Shown here: positions 43,892 to 52,456 of the stretch, piece by piece | Layout: every line of letters starts with the position of its first letter | Position numbering within the stretch: position 1 is the stretch's first letter | DNA from: Methanobacterium sp. SMA-27 | GTDB lineage: Archaea > Methanobacteriota > Methanobacteria > Methanobacteriales > Methanobacteriaceae | Direction: 5' to 3' | NCBI RefSeq assembly: GCF_000744455.1 | Contig: NZ_JQLY01000001.1 | Span: forward strand, 868,001 to 932,000 | Length of the DNA stretch: 64,000 nt | Program-made: the position numbers and the translations under genes | Notes under the pieces: generated by a model | What the model saw: the letters and a program-made list of their open reading frames with translations, nothing else | What the model was told of the DNA's origin: nothing | The model's database searches: none

Positions 43892-44318
43892 ATGAATAAA
43901 ATAATGAAATTCACACTTATATTATTGTTTTTAGTTTCGTTTGTATCAATTCCGCCAGCTTCAGCAACTAGTCATATAACCACACACATAGATGGATTCA
44001 ATAGTGCATCAAGGAGATAGTTTTAATGAAATCCTACAAGTTTCTTATTATTGTTATCTAGGTAAGTGTTTTCTAGGTGAATTTGGTATATGTGGTCTTG
44101 ATGATAATTCTGTTTATTTGAATATTTATGATGCAAATAAATTAGAAGTAGCCCATTATATTATAAAACATCCCCATGGTTATGGTGATTGTTTAACAAT
44201 TAATACTTCCAACCTAAAACCAGGAAACTATCTAATGACTGTATATTTTACTGGAGAACATAAAAAATACAGAACATTTGAACCAAGCAAACAGACACTT
44301 GAATTAAATGTTTACTAG
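43892..44318 (+). pseudogene. small secreted protein, family A (third copy), frameshifted
   Basis: A signal peptide (KIMKFTLILLFLVSFVSI, cut after ASA) begins at 43892 behind GAGAGGTGA. The frame stops at 44018 after IDGFNSASRR. The next frame reads DSIVHQGDSFNEILQVSYYC, ICGLDDNSVYLNIYDANK and NLKPGNYLMTVYFTGEHKK, ending LELNVY. This is the same plan as the protein at 28754 (VTIHQGENF, GTYLMTVTFDG). One extra or two missing bases near 44002 explain the break. About 140 residues when restored. Probably exported; function unknown. Confidence 0.68.
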
Positions 44319-44650
44319 AACAAATTAGCGTAGTTAATGGCTTAGAAAACACTAAAAAAGCAGAAATTGTTTTAGTTTGTGTTGGTTGATTATAACACCA
44401 TTTGACATAGGTATACTCTTCAGTCATTTCTATATATGCCTCCACTAATGACTTAGAAAGTAATTAAGTCACAACACAACTATGAAATAAAATTACTTAT
44501 TAAATAGTTCGTTTTAAATCACAAAATCTAATATTAAAATTAATGACTTATTTCTAAGAGATTTAATGTAAGTTAAAAAAATAAGTATTAAGTTCAATAG
44601 ATTAACATCTAATCATTTTCTGTATAGAGGATGGGGAGAGTTGTTTTATA
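44319..44650. other. intergenic, no convincing gene
   Basis: About 330 bases of AT-rich DNA. A short minus-strand stretch near 44380-44445 (EAYIEMTEEYTYVKWCYNQP) looks weakly protein-like but has no ribosome binding site. GGGGAG before 44651 is the ribosome binding site of the DUF362 gene. Confidence 0.4.
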
Positions 44651-45736
44651 ATGGATGAAAGAACAGTTTTTGTAGAGGGTGTATTACCAAATTTTGAATC
44701 ATTAGGTGCTTCAATTAAGAAAGTGTTATTAAAATCTACAAATAATTTGGAATGGCTCTCTAAGGGTGATCTTGTTCTTTTAAAACCTGCCCTGAATTCA
44801 CCTAACCCTTACCCATCCACAACACATCCACTATCAGTAAAGGTTGTCAAGGAACTTCTAACAGAAAGGGGTGCAGAGGTAGTTGTTGGAGATCAATCAG
44901 GATTAAAGGATGTTCTCCACGATTCATCTGGTGTTATACATGGAAAAACTCAGGACAATTATATCAAATCAGGCATGGGTACAATAGAGGACAGATTCAT
45001 AAGTTTTGAATCTGAAGGTTGGGAAGAAGGATTTATCCACCACCAATCAGAACATACCACATCATGGCCAAAGGGTTTTTATGTAACCAGATGGATTAAA
45101 GAAGCTGATCATATTATAAATTTGCCAAGATTAAGTACACACAGTCAGGCAGGTGTTACCCTGGGTTTTAAGAATATGGTAGGTATATTAAGGGATGATA
45201 GCAGGATGGATTTCCATGCAAACGGTCCATTTAATAATTTCATAAAAAATGAAACCCACGGAAGCAATCTTAAATCCATGGATGATGGATCTGATACTTT
45301 TATTGAAAAGATAGTGGAAATAAATGATGCCATAAAAGAAAAACTTCGTACAACACTTTTTGTTGCAACAAAGGCACAGACAACATTCGGACCAAACACC
45401 AATTCCCTTAAAATTGGAAAATTAGAAATAGGTAAGGCACATGTTGTTGAACTCAAACCAGGACTAGTATTTGCAAGTAACGATCCAGTTTCAACAGAAT
45501 CATTCGCAATAGCAATATTAAAAGAATTAAGAAAGAACTTACCTTCTTTACTCCGACTTTCTTCCGGATTACTATTATTTTCCAACAGTAACGTTACTAA
45601 ACTTAACGAGACACCCATCAAGGATATGATATTTATTCGCCATGCAATAGATATAGGACTAGGAGAAATGCCCACCCAACTACTTTATAACAATGTTCCA
45701 GAAAGTTTAAAGGAATGCTTGAAAAAATACATTTAA
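44651..45736 (+). CDS. DUF362 domain protein
   Basis: The 361 residues match DUF362: LVLLKPALNSPNPYPSTTHP, then VKVVKELLTERGAEVVVGDQ, ADHIINLPRLSTHSQAGVTL, GFKNMVGILRDDSR and a late LVFASNDPVSTESFA. The family is often found with iron-sulfur proteins and its reaction is unknown; this member lacks the ferredoxin domain present in some relatives. No signal peptide. Alone on its strand, with GGGGAG upstream. Confidence 0.85.
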   Translation: MDERTVFVEGVLPNFESLGASIKKVLLKSTNNLEWLSKGDLVLLKPALNSPNPYPSTTHPLSVKVVKELLTERGAEVVVGDQSGLKDVLHDSSGVIHGKTQDNYIKSGMGTIEDRFISFESEGWEEGFIHHQSEHTTSWPKGFYVTRWIKEADHIINLPRLSTHSQAGVTLGFKNMVGILRDDSRMDFHANGPFNNFIKNETHGSNLKSMDDGSDTFIEKIVEINDAIKEKLRTTLFVATKAQTTFGPNTNSLKIGKLEIGKAHVVELKPGLVFASNDPVSTESFAIAILKELRKNLPSLLRLSSGLLLFSNSNVTKLNETPIKDMIFIRHAIDIGLGEMPTQLLYNNVPESLKECLKKYI

Positions 45737-45818
45737 AAAAAAACACTAAATTTATGGTAGTATTATATAAATTAATAAAATTAGAATAAATCTTAAATCA
45801 TGAATATTTTTTGTATTA

Positions 45819-46184
45819 TTAACTTTTACTTTTTATTAAACCCCCTATTATTCCACCTATAACACCAATGATTCCTCCAATAATTATAGCTATGATTAGT
45901 ACTGTAACTATTGCTACTAATCCTGATACAACTGCAACGTCAGCAAACAGGGTACTTAATCCAATTAAACTAAGTATAAGCACAATTACAGCTGCAACAG
46001 CACCAACTGCCGCTCCGTGGATAGCTCCATTCATGTAGTCTCCATTTACTGAGTAACCAACATATATTGTTGCAATTAAGTATCCTAATATGTCTCCCCA
46101 TGATGTTAGAATTCCAAGGATTAAACCAAGTATTATTGCTATCACTAAACCATTTATTATATGCGTCCATTTTACTTCTACCAT
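45819..46184 (-). CDS. DUF5518 membrane protein
   Basis: Glycine-rich hydrophobic segments (HIINGLVIAIILGLILGILT, GYLIATIYVGYSV, GAVAAVIVLILSLIGL, and a final IIGGIIGVIGGIIGGLI) match DUF5518, a small membrane family frequent in Methanobacteriales. Four or so membrane segments; function unknown. GGAG upstream suits the ATG at 46184 better than the TTG at 46193. Single gene. Confidence 0.78.
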   Translation of the reverse strand: MVEVKWTHIINGLVIAIILGLILGILTSWGDILGYLIATIYVGYSVNGDYMNGAIHGAAVGAVAAVIVLILSLIGLSTLFADVAVVSGLVAIVTVLIIAIIIGGIIGVIGGIIGGLIKSKS

Positions 46185-46464
46185 TATTTTCAACTCCTTA
46201 ATATTTATTTCATTTAAATATTCTTTTTCTTTGGATTATATAGAATAATTAGTATAATGAGTATTTTTGTTTATCGAAGACTTAAAAAGATTCAAAATCG
46301 TAATTTAGTTGAACAGTGGGTTAAGAAATTTCTCTTTATAACGAAGTAAATCTACTTTGCCATAGTTCCCTTAACTAAAAAAATCAGCATAACACATAAA
46401 AAAATTTCTTTGAAATAATAAAGATTCAATTATTTGATGAATTAAGGGTTTTAATATGATATTT

Positions 46465-47589
46465 TTACCATGCGGAAGTTATTATTATGGCATTTATGAT
46501 TATATAGATTGTAAATAGTGTGATAAATGAAATTATGTCTAGTTTTCTTGATAATTTTTTTTCACCTTTGACATCATAGATATATAGTGAAATAGTAGAT
46601 TCAATAATTGTTATAAGAATCAGAAGCAGTCCTATGTCATTTACCATGTCTGCCAAGGTTAGGGTACCGGTTTTTGGTATTAAACCGGATGTTATGATGT
46701 TGTTTGCTATTGCTACAAATAAAGCACCTGCTCCAAGTCCAAAACGTGGCTCAGCTTGGGTTGGTTTGATAAATAATGCTACTAAAGCCGCTGCAACTGC
46801 TATGAACAATCCTATGAATATTCTGAAGTAAAATCCCAGATCTGGCCGGAATATATCTATACCAGCTCTTAGTTGTGAATATGATGTTCGTCCCTGTTCT
46901 AGGCGTGGGTCTCCGAAATTTGAATTGTATATGTGTGGTTTTTCTATAACTAAAATGTTACCAGTACTATATCCATGAACCTGTACTTTAGGGTTTATAT
47001 CAGAAGTTCCATTTTCTTGGACATAGATTAGGTTTTGTCTTTCAGTTTTTTTATCCTCAATTTCTATGTTGAGAATGTGATTATCGACAGGAAACCTTGT
47101 GATGTCAAAAAATTTGGTAATTTTTGATGTGACATAGTAAATTTCGTAATGTATAGTTCCATTGGTATAATTATCTACCAATTCTTTGTTTTGTATGTCG
47201 CCATCGATAACCTGGAAGTTTTCACCAGGATTTACATCACTACCATTCCATTTGAACCATAAATAAAAATCAACATCCCATGTACTGTCTGATAAAGAGA
47301 CGTCTTTGATACGATCCACATAAATTCCTGATAGAACTTTAGTAGGTGTACTATTTGAGGGGAGATTAAAGTCTTCTGCAATAAGCCCGGATTCTGTAAG
47401 ATTAGGACTCATCCGCTCCATATGTTTTATTATGGATGATTGTTTATTTTCATATAGAGTTCCTGCTGTATAACTACCTACTAATAAGAAAATAAGTATA
47501 ATCCCTATTATCCACCATTTAAGAAATCTATTTCCTTTAGACTTAATTTCATCATCCTTTGATCCTTCCTCATTATTTTTATCAGACAA
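46465..47589 (-). CDS. pentameric ligand-gated ion channel-like (Cys-loop family) protein
   Basis: The 374-residue protein starts at a TTG behind GGTGGT. After a signal-anchor helix (about residues 26-46) comes a beta-rich extracellular domain with SGIYVDRIKDVSLSDSTWDV and DFYLWFKWNG. The loop FDITRFPVDNHILNIEIED contains F-P-x-D (F166-D169), the mark of the pLGIC signature loop without its cysteines, as in other prokaryotic members. Four membrane helices follow; the second region reads PRFGLGAGALFVAIANNI and the M2-M3 loop LIPKTGTLTLADMVN fits the family. It would assemble as a pentamer in the cell membrane and open on binding an unknown external ligand or protons. Monocistronic. Confidence 0.7.
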   Translation of the reverse strand: MSDKNNEEGSKDDEIKSKGNRFLKWWIIGIILIFLLVGSYTAGTLYENKQSSIIKHMERMSPNLTESGLIAEDFNLPSNSTPTKVLSGIYVDRIKDVSLSDSTWDVDFYLWFKWNGSDVNPGENFQVIDGDIQNKELVDNYTNGTIHYEIYYVTSKITKFFDITRFPVDNHILNIEIEDKKTERQNLIYVQENGTSDINPKVQVHGYSTGNILVIEKPHIYNSNFGDPRLEQGRTSYSQLRAGIDIFRPDLGFYFRIFIGLFIAVAAALVALFIKPTQAEPRFGLGAGALFVAIANNIITSGLIPKTGTLTLADMVNDIGLLLILITIIESTISLYIYDVKGEKKLSRKLDIISFITLFTIYIIINAIIITSAW

Positions 47590-48358
47590 AAATTACCACC
47601 ATTTATTAAATGACCCAAAATACTTAAAAGGACAATATTTAATTATCTAATATAAATGTATATTACCATTTATTACTATATTTTTCTATTTGTTTATATA
47701 AATTAATAGAAGATCTAAATATTTCATATATTTTAATAAATATAGATTATTTAAATGATCTCAATACTGAGATATTTTATTATTGGTTTAGTTTGAAAAA
47801 TGAAAGTGTATTTTATTAATTTTAGGAGTTATTATAATGGTTGCTATAAACTAAACCTACAACAAATGACTTTACTTATAAATAAAATATGTTTACCTAT
47901 AGATACATGCATTTATTCATATAGTTAAATATTGAATGTGACACTTACACGTATGTGCTGATAATTTAAGCTTGTGTTGATAGGTAATTCTATTATAATC
48001 TTTTTTTATACTTTAATTCTTTGAATGTGATTCTGAATTCTGTCCCATTATCCACATTAAGTTTTAATTCACCGTCTAACTGTTTCAATGAAAATGTAAT
48101 ACTAGTTCACATTTTTATACTTCAATTTCATAATATAACCATGGTTTTTGAGTATGAGTATAATCATTTTCAATGTTACAATTTAAATAAAAAAAATAGG
48201 AAAAAATAGGAATTCTGATCTATATCCTAATCTAAATTAGGATTTGGTTGCCATATTTAACTCCTGATTTTTTATGGGGCTCTCAAATGTTAGAATAATA
48301 TATTTCAGATTCAAGTATTATATTAAGTGTTGACTAAATTTTTAAGAGGAGTATTAAT
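47590..48358. other. intergenic with kinase remnant
   Basis: AT-rich spacer of about 770 bases. The only recognisable content is the kinase tail remnant at 48001-48098 and the adjacent 47940-48000, which resembles (in reverse) the spacer following the kinase at 17208. AGAGGAG before 48359 serves the next gene. Confidence 0.5.
48001..48098 (-). pseudogene. 3' remnant of a HisKA_2-type histidine kinase
   Basis: Reading the minus strand gives KQLDGELKLNVDNGTEFRIT and FKELKYKK, against KQLDGDLKLNLDNGSEFKIT and FKELKYKK at the end of the kinase at 15820-17208. The similarity continues into the downstream spacer (TAAATTATCAGCA). Only about 33 codons survive, so the rest of the duplicated gene has been deleted. 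Confidence 0.75.
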
Positions 48359-48601
48359 ATGGATGATATCGAAGAATTGAAACTATTAGAAAAAATATTG
48401 TTGCTTATTAAGGATTATAATGAAACGTATAAACCTGAAATATATGATTCTAAAGTAGATTTAAAAGCTGTAAAACGAAGTTGGATTAAAAATGAAGATT
48501 ATGGAACAATGGAACTAAGACATTGGGAGATAAGTTTAGAAGAAGTTCAAAATCAAATAAAAGAAATAGAAGGTCTCATCAACAGAAAATCTGTTGTTTA
48601 G
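48359..48601 (+). CDS. hypothetical protein (80 aa)
   Basis: AGAGGAG precedes the ATG. The product is charged and helical (EELKLLEKILLLIKDYNETY, EISLEEVQNQIKEIEGLINR), probably a small coiled-coil or helical-bundle protein, soluble. No family recognised. Single gene. Confidence 0.65.
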   Translation: MDDIEELKLLEKILLLIKDYNETYKPEIYDSKVDLKAVKRSWIKNEDYGTMELRHWEISLEEVQNQIKEIEGLINRKSVV

Positions 48602-48799
48602 AGATTTTTGTAACTTTTTGACAAAATTTAAGGTTATATGGACTTTAGAATTAATAAGGGAGCGGGGCGATCCCACTCCCAAGTGTTTGACTAGAACACA
48701 ATCATAAACTTTGTTTTGATTGTATTTAACTCTTAGTGATACTAAATATTTATTTCGTGATACTTCTCTATTGTTAACCCAATGGTCGAAATATTTCAA
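48602..48799 (-). pseudogene. possible transposase N-terminal remnant
   Basis: A minus-strand frame from 48799 reads NNREVSRNKYLVSLRVKYNQ and KVYDCVLVKHLGVGSPRSL. The pattern aromatic-Leu-basic strand, then VLVKHLG, resembles the N-terminus of IS1634/IS4-type transposases. The frame then runs into an AT-rich segment overlapping the opposite gene, and no catalytic region follows. There is no clear inverted repeat. The identification is weak. Confidence 0.25.
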
Positions 48800-48913
48800 A
48801 TTTTAATTTCATGAGAATATTAGAGTATAGAAGATAACAACCTTGTACAAATAAATATAAGCTGTTATTTTTTTTGTTCTGCTTTAATTGATAGAACTTT
48901 GAGAATTAATTAG

Positions 48914-49343
48914 AATATATTAATAATAATCAAAGATTATATTATTTTAATCTTAATAATTGCTTTAGTGGGGGTAATATCGTTTTCTTCAGCATATATG
49001 TTGGCATCTCAACCTAAGAGTATTGTTTCTAATAATTCAAGTGTTAATTTAACTTCAAATAATACACAGATAAATAAAACAGTACAAAGCACAAAGGCTC
49101 CTGGAATTACACCGACACAAAGCTATGTCAATAGCAAAGAAATATGAAAAATCATATAGGGCAGAACCTACAGGTGTTGTAGATTATGTAAATGGTAAAG
49201 GGGATTATAAGGGTGCTGATGGAGATCCTTTCTATCATGTAGATTTAAAATGGATAGACCCAAAAAGAAGTGTAGCAGAATATGGTGAAGCAGGATATAT
49301 TGAGATAGATGCCATTACTGGGCAAATATCTCCCAGAAATTAA
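48914..49343 (+). pseudogene. PepSY-like membrane-anchored protein, frameshifted, start unclear
   Basis: The upstream frame reads KDYIILILIIALVGVISFSS, a membrane anchor, then a Ser/Asn/Thr linker (NNSSVNLTSNNTQINKT) and APGITPTQSYVNSKEI, then stops. Removing one A from the AAA at about 49116 gives TPTQAMSIAKKYEKSYRAEP, continuing to EIDAITGQISPRN at 49343. This ends like a PepSY domain (strand-turn with D.xTGxI). No ATG, GTG or TTG with a ribosome binding site opens the anchor frame, so a further error or change may lie near 48920. The protein at 51284 has the same plan and may be a paralog. Likely extracytoplasmic. Confidence 0.5.
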
Positions 49344-49591
49344 AGAACAAATGAAATGAGTTTAATTTCTAATTATTTTTATTAGTATTCATGAAAGCAA
49401 TATATGGTGAATGTTACCTAGGATTCTTAAGATAATGTGAATTAATTCATTCATGTATAAATGATATTTATTCTAAAATGTAAAAAAAAGAAAAAAAATG
49501 AATTTATTATTTTACAATTTTTTCTCCCGTATTTTTATTGTAAGGTAAATTTGAAAATATTTAAAAAAAAATTATATAGATTTCATTTTAT

Positions 49592-50272
49592 TCAGATAAC
49601 TACTAATGGTGAATGGTCTGATATTTTAGATTCCCTGATTTGAGAATCTGAATAAACCGATACATCTTCTAATGTTTCAGCAAGCTTTGATGAAACGAAA
49701 GCATAGTCCAATCTGAACCCAGTTCCAGAGTAGTGAAACCAAGTATATCCTTCACCATCTCCTCTTGCATTGTACTTCCACAAGTCAATGTATCCTAATT
49801 CTTCTAGTTTCATTAAATCCTTGGCATTGTATTCTGTTTTATTTGAAGAATCTGCTTTGGTGCAACTGTTGAAGTCGCCTGTTATCAACACTTTATTATC
49901 AACATGCTTTTCTGCATAATCTAATATTTTCTTCCAAAATAAATTCTTTTGAGATCCTGACTTGTCTGGTACATACACTCCAAGCACATAGAGATCCATC
50001 ATAGGGATATATACTTCAACCCATCTATCCTCAACATTTTTAGTTATAAATTCCTCTTTACTCGCAATAAATGAACCTAACTCACCATTTTCATTGGATG
50101 GTTGAGTTTTATACCCTTTCTCAACTAATTTAGCTATAATTTCCTTGCCGTTATCATTTTTAATAAATTCTGTAAGTACAATCATATCAAAATCATTGTT
50201 CAACAAGTAATCCACTATTTTGTAGGTTCGTTTCTCCCCACCGAATCGAATATTGAAATTTAAAATTCTCAT
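49592..50272 (-). CDS. endonuclease/exonuclease/phosphatase (EEP) family protein
   Basis: The 226 residues carry the EEP (DNase I-like) motifs: RILNFNIRFGG at the N-terminus with the catalytic Asn, MIVLTEF with the metal-binding Glu, LITGDFNSC near residue 135, RLDYAFVS, and a terminal SDHSPLVV with catalytic His. Such Mg-dependent phosphodiesterases cleave nucleic acids or phosphorylated lipids or sugars. No signal peptide, so it is intracellular; the substrate is not predictable. AGGGGAG lies upstream of the ATG. Confidence 0.88.
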   Translation of the reverse strand: MRILNFNIRFGGEKRTYKIVDYLLNNDFDMIVLTEFIKNDNGKEIIAKLVEKGYKTQPSNENGELGSFIASKEEFITKNVEDRWVEVYIPMMDLYVLGVYVPDKSGSQKNLFWKKILDYAEKHVDNKVLITGDFNSCTKADSSNKTEYNAKDLMKLEELGYIDLWKYNARGDGEGYTWFHYSGTGFRLDYAFVSSKLAETLEDVSVYSDSQIRESKISDHSPLVVI

Positions 50273-50520
50273 TCATCTCTCCCCTAATCCTGAAAACAAA
50301 GTTAAAAACAATTATTTAAGCATATAATTCGATTATTATTTAGTAGCAAATAATATTGATATGTTTCACATAAGTTAAAAGGGAGACCATTTATTTACAA
50401 GGAACTTTTCTATAAAATATTATTAAATAACATCTTGATATAGATCAAATAAGTAGAATTTTCGTATTTTGGGTGATTTAAATTTTTGTTACCAGAAATT
50501 TTGATAATTTAATTAAGTTT

Positions 50521-51075
50521 GTGCTGGACGAGTATGAGGTGAATGCTAGTTGGAGGGTTATTGTTTTTGATGATGAAGAATGGATGTTATTTCTTGATGG
50601 AAGAAACCATTTAAATTGTTATAAAAATGAATTTTTTGAATTTGCTGATGTAATAGAGGAGTATGATGAAGAAATAGATACTCATAATGCATATGCCCAT
50701 GTTTGTTCGTGCCCTGTAAATAAAGAGTATATTAAATTGGTTACTGAAGCATTAGATCAAAAACGTTTGGAAACTTTTAATTCTGAAATTAAATTTATTC
50801 AAAGGCTTTACACATCTTATGATGTAGATCATCTAATCCTAATTAATGATGAAAGTTTTTCTATGCTTCTAAATGTGAAAAGACCCGAAATTTTAACTCA
50901 TGAAACTTTTCATATAGTCGAAGACGAATTATTTGAACAATATCATAAATTTGAAGAAGTCCATGAAAATGCCATAAAACTTGCTGAACAATACATTACA
51001 TCTTTACAGAAGAACAGAGAAAAAGAGAATTTAAAAAAATCTGCTCACATAGAAAAGGAAGAGGAAAATATGTAG
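50521..51075 (+). CDS. hypothetical protein (184 aa)
   Basis: Acidic soluble protein (WRVIVFDDEEWMLFLDGRNH, EEYDEEIDTHNAYAHVCSCP, DVDHLILINDESFSMLLNV) with a helical, charged C-terminal tail (QKNREKENLKKSAHIEKEEE). The frame is open further upstream (NFDNLIKF before the GTG) to about 50480, and GGTGATT at 50471-50477 might serve a start there, but no standard start codon fits that frame. I therefore give the GTG at 50521 with low certainty. No family recognised. Confidence 0.55.
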   Translation: MLDEYEVNASWRVIVFDDEEWMLFLDGRNHLNCYKNEFFEFADVIEEYDEEIDTHNAYAHVCSCPVNKEYIKLVTEALDQKRLETFNSEIKFIQRLYTSYDVDHLILINDESFSMLLNVKRPEILTHETFHIVEDELFEQYHKFEEVHENAIKLAEQYITSLQKNREKENLKKSAHIEKEEENM

Positions 51076-51283
51076 ATTAAGAATCATTACCAAATTCAGA
51101 TAAAAATTAGGATGTTGTTATTATATTATGGTCATAGATGCAGTTTTTTTGTATATAATTAATATAATGTTATAGAAGTGTTAATCTTCTTGGAAATAAG
51201 AATAGTATATACTAATTTTATCTTTTATGATATAATTAAACGATAATTTTACCAATATAAACGGAAATCCGGATGGTGATAAA

Positions 51284-51820
51284 GTGGAAAAATTGAATGT
51301 AGTCCTAATTATTGTTGTAATAATTTTAGTAGGCATGTTAGGTACTGCATTTGGATATATGTTCTTAACAAATAATAAGAATGGGAATAATACTACATCA
51401 AACCTAACACTCGGAAATGAAACCAATATCACAAATCAAACAGGTAGTAAAATCCCTTATAGTCCAGACTACATAACATTCAGTAAGGCAAAATCAATAG
51501 CTAAAAGTCACGCTGATAAAGGAGTAGTAACAAGCGATCCGATATTAATAAAGGCTAAAAACGGAGATGCAATTTATTATAGTGACTATTCTTATAATGG
51601 GGTTATTATTGGAGGCATAATACTAAATGCTAAAACTGGTGCAATTCTAGGTATACAACAAAATATTCCAACTACAACAACAACTAATGACAATACAAAC
51701 TACGATAACAATTATGACAATAGTAACTCAGGTTATTATGACAATAACTATGATAACAGCTATGATAACAGTAATGACTACCAGGAACCTAGTCAAGATA
51801 ATTATAGTTCAAGCGGATAA
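51284..51820 (+). CDS. PepSY-like membrane-anchored protein with Asn/Tyr-rich tail
   Basis: A GTG behind GGTGAT opens an N-terminal anchor (VVLIIVVIILVGMLGTAFGY), an Asn/Thr linker, then ITFSKAKSIAKSHADKGVVT and GVIIGGIILNAKTGAILGIQ, which resembles a PepSY domain (helix, then strands with NxKTGxIL). The last 50 residues are a low-complexity Asn/Asp/Tyr/Ser tail. PepSY domains are thought to restrain peptidases or bind surface ligands. Located outside the membrane; companion of the similar gene at 48.9 kb. Confidence 0.65.
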   Translation: MEKLNVVLIIVVIILVGMLGTAFGYMFLTNNKNGNNTTSNLTLGNETNITNQTGSKIPYSPDYITFSKAKSIAKSHADKGVVTSDPILIKAKNGDAIYYSDYSYNGVIIGGIILNAKTGAILGIQQNIPTTTTTNDNTNYDNNYDNSNSGYYDNNYDNSYDNSNDYQEPSQDNYSSSG

Positions 51821-52186
51821 AAAACCTTTTTTTCTCTTTTTATTCACAATAGTTCATATCAAAACACAGAATAACGATTTCTAAAATTTTCAATACAAAT
51901 ATTATCATGAAATTAAATACATTGGTATAATTTAATCAATATTAACCTGTACTGTTATATAGTTAATCTTTAGTTTCATTTATTATAAGGATTATTAGGT
52001 GAATTTATAGGAATGTTGGAGTAAACGAAGATTTTACTGGATGTATTGTTAAAAGCAGGTATTTATGCATGGAATATAGTATTCTGATACGTAGCTCTAT
52101 ATAATGATACCAAAAGTATCGGTGCATTATTTTTTATTTTAGTATTTATTTTAATTATTCGCTGTTTTAAAAAAATAGGTGACAAA
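51821..52186. other. intergenic with decayed membrane reading frame before rpS14
   Basis: From about 52031 the plus strand reads ILLDVLLKAGIYAWNIVF, TGA at 52085, then YVALYNDTKSIGALFFILVF and ILIIRCFKKIGDK, leading in the same frame into the S14 start at 52187 without another stop. The hydrophobic pattern is that of a small membrane protein, but no start codon is present and a stop interrupts it. It may be a remnant, with the TGA replacing a Trp codon. Confidence 0.4.
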
Positions 52187-52330
52187 TTGCCAAGAAAATA
52201 CGGAAAGGGTTCAAGAAAATGCAGCAGATGTAGTGATCATTCATCTTTAGTTCGAAGATACAATCTTATGTTATGCAGACAATGCTTCAGAGAAATTGCA
52301 GCTAGAATTGGATTTAAGAAATATAACTAG
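52187..52330 (+). CDS. rps14: 30S ribosomal protein S14 (uS14), zinc-binding type, stand-alone
   Basis: A TTG at 52187 behind GGTGA encodes 47 residues: PRKYGKGSRKCSRCSDHSSL, then VRRYNLMLCRQCFREIAARI and GFKKYN. The C-x2-C...C-x2-C zinc knuckle and the basic N- and C-termini match archaeal S14, a component of the small-subunit head near the decoding site. In archaea this gene normally lies between rpl5 and rps8. Here no ribosomal neighbour exists, so this is either a second copy or a relocated one. It is too short for routine gene finders and starts with TTG. Confidence 0.85.
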   Translation: MPRKYGKGSRKCSRCSDHSSLVRRYNLMLCRQCFREIAARIGFKKYN

Positions 52331-52456
52331 AAATTCATTTTATGAGCTTTCAAAAATGGAAAAAATTGATTTTAATATATTTTTTTAGTTGTAATTGATT
52401 TTTCAATTCTATTTAATTTATTATTTTAGATATTTAATTTTTATAAGGAGGTTTAT

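Noticed and set aside
45145..45675. 176-residue minus-strand frame opposite the DUF362 gene
   Set aside because: Fully contained in a conserved family gene; no start signal.
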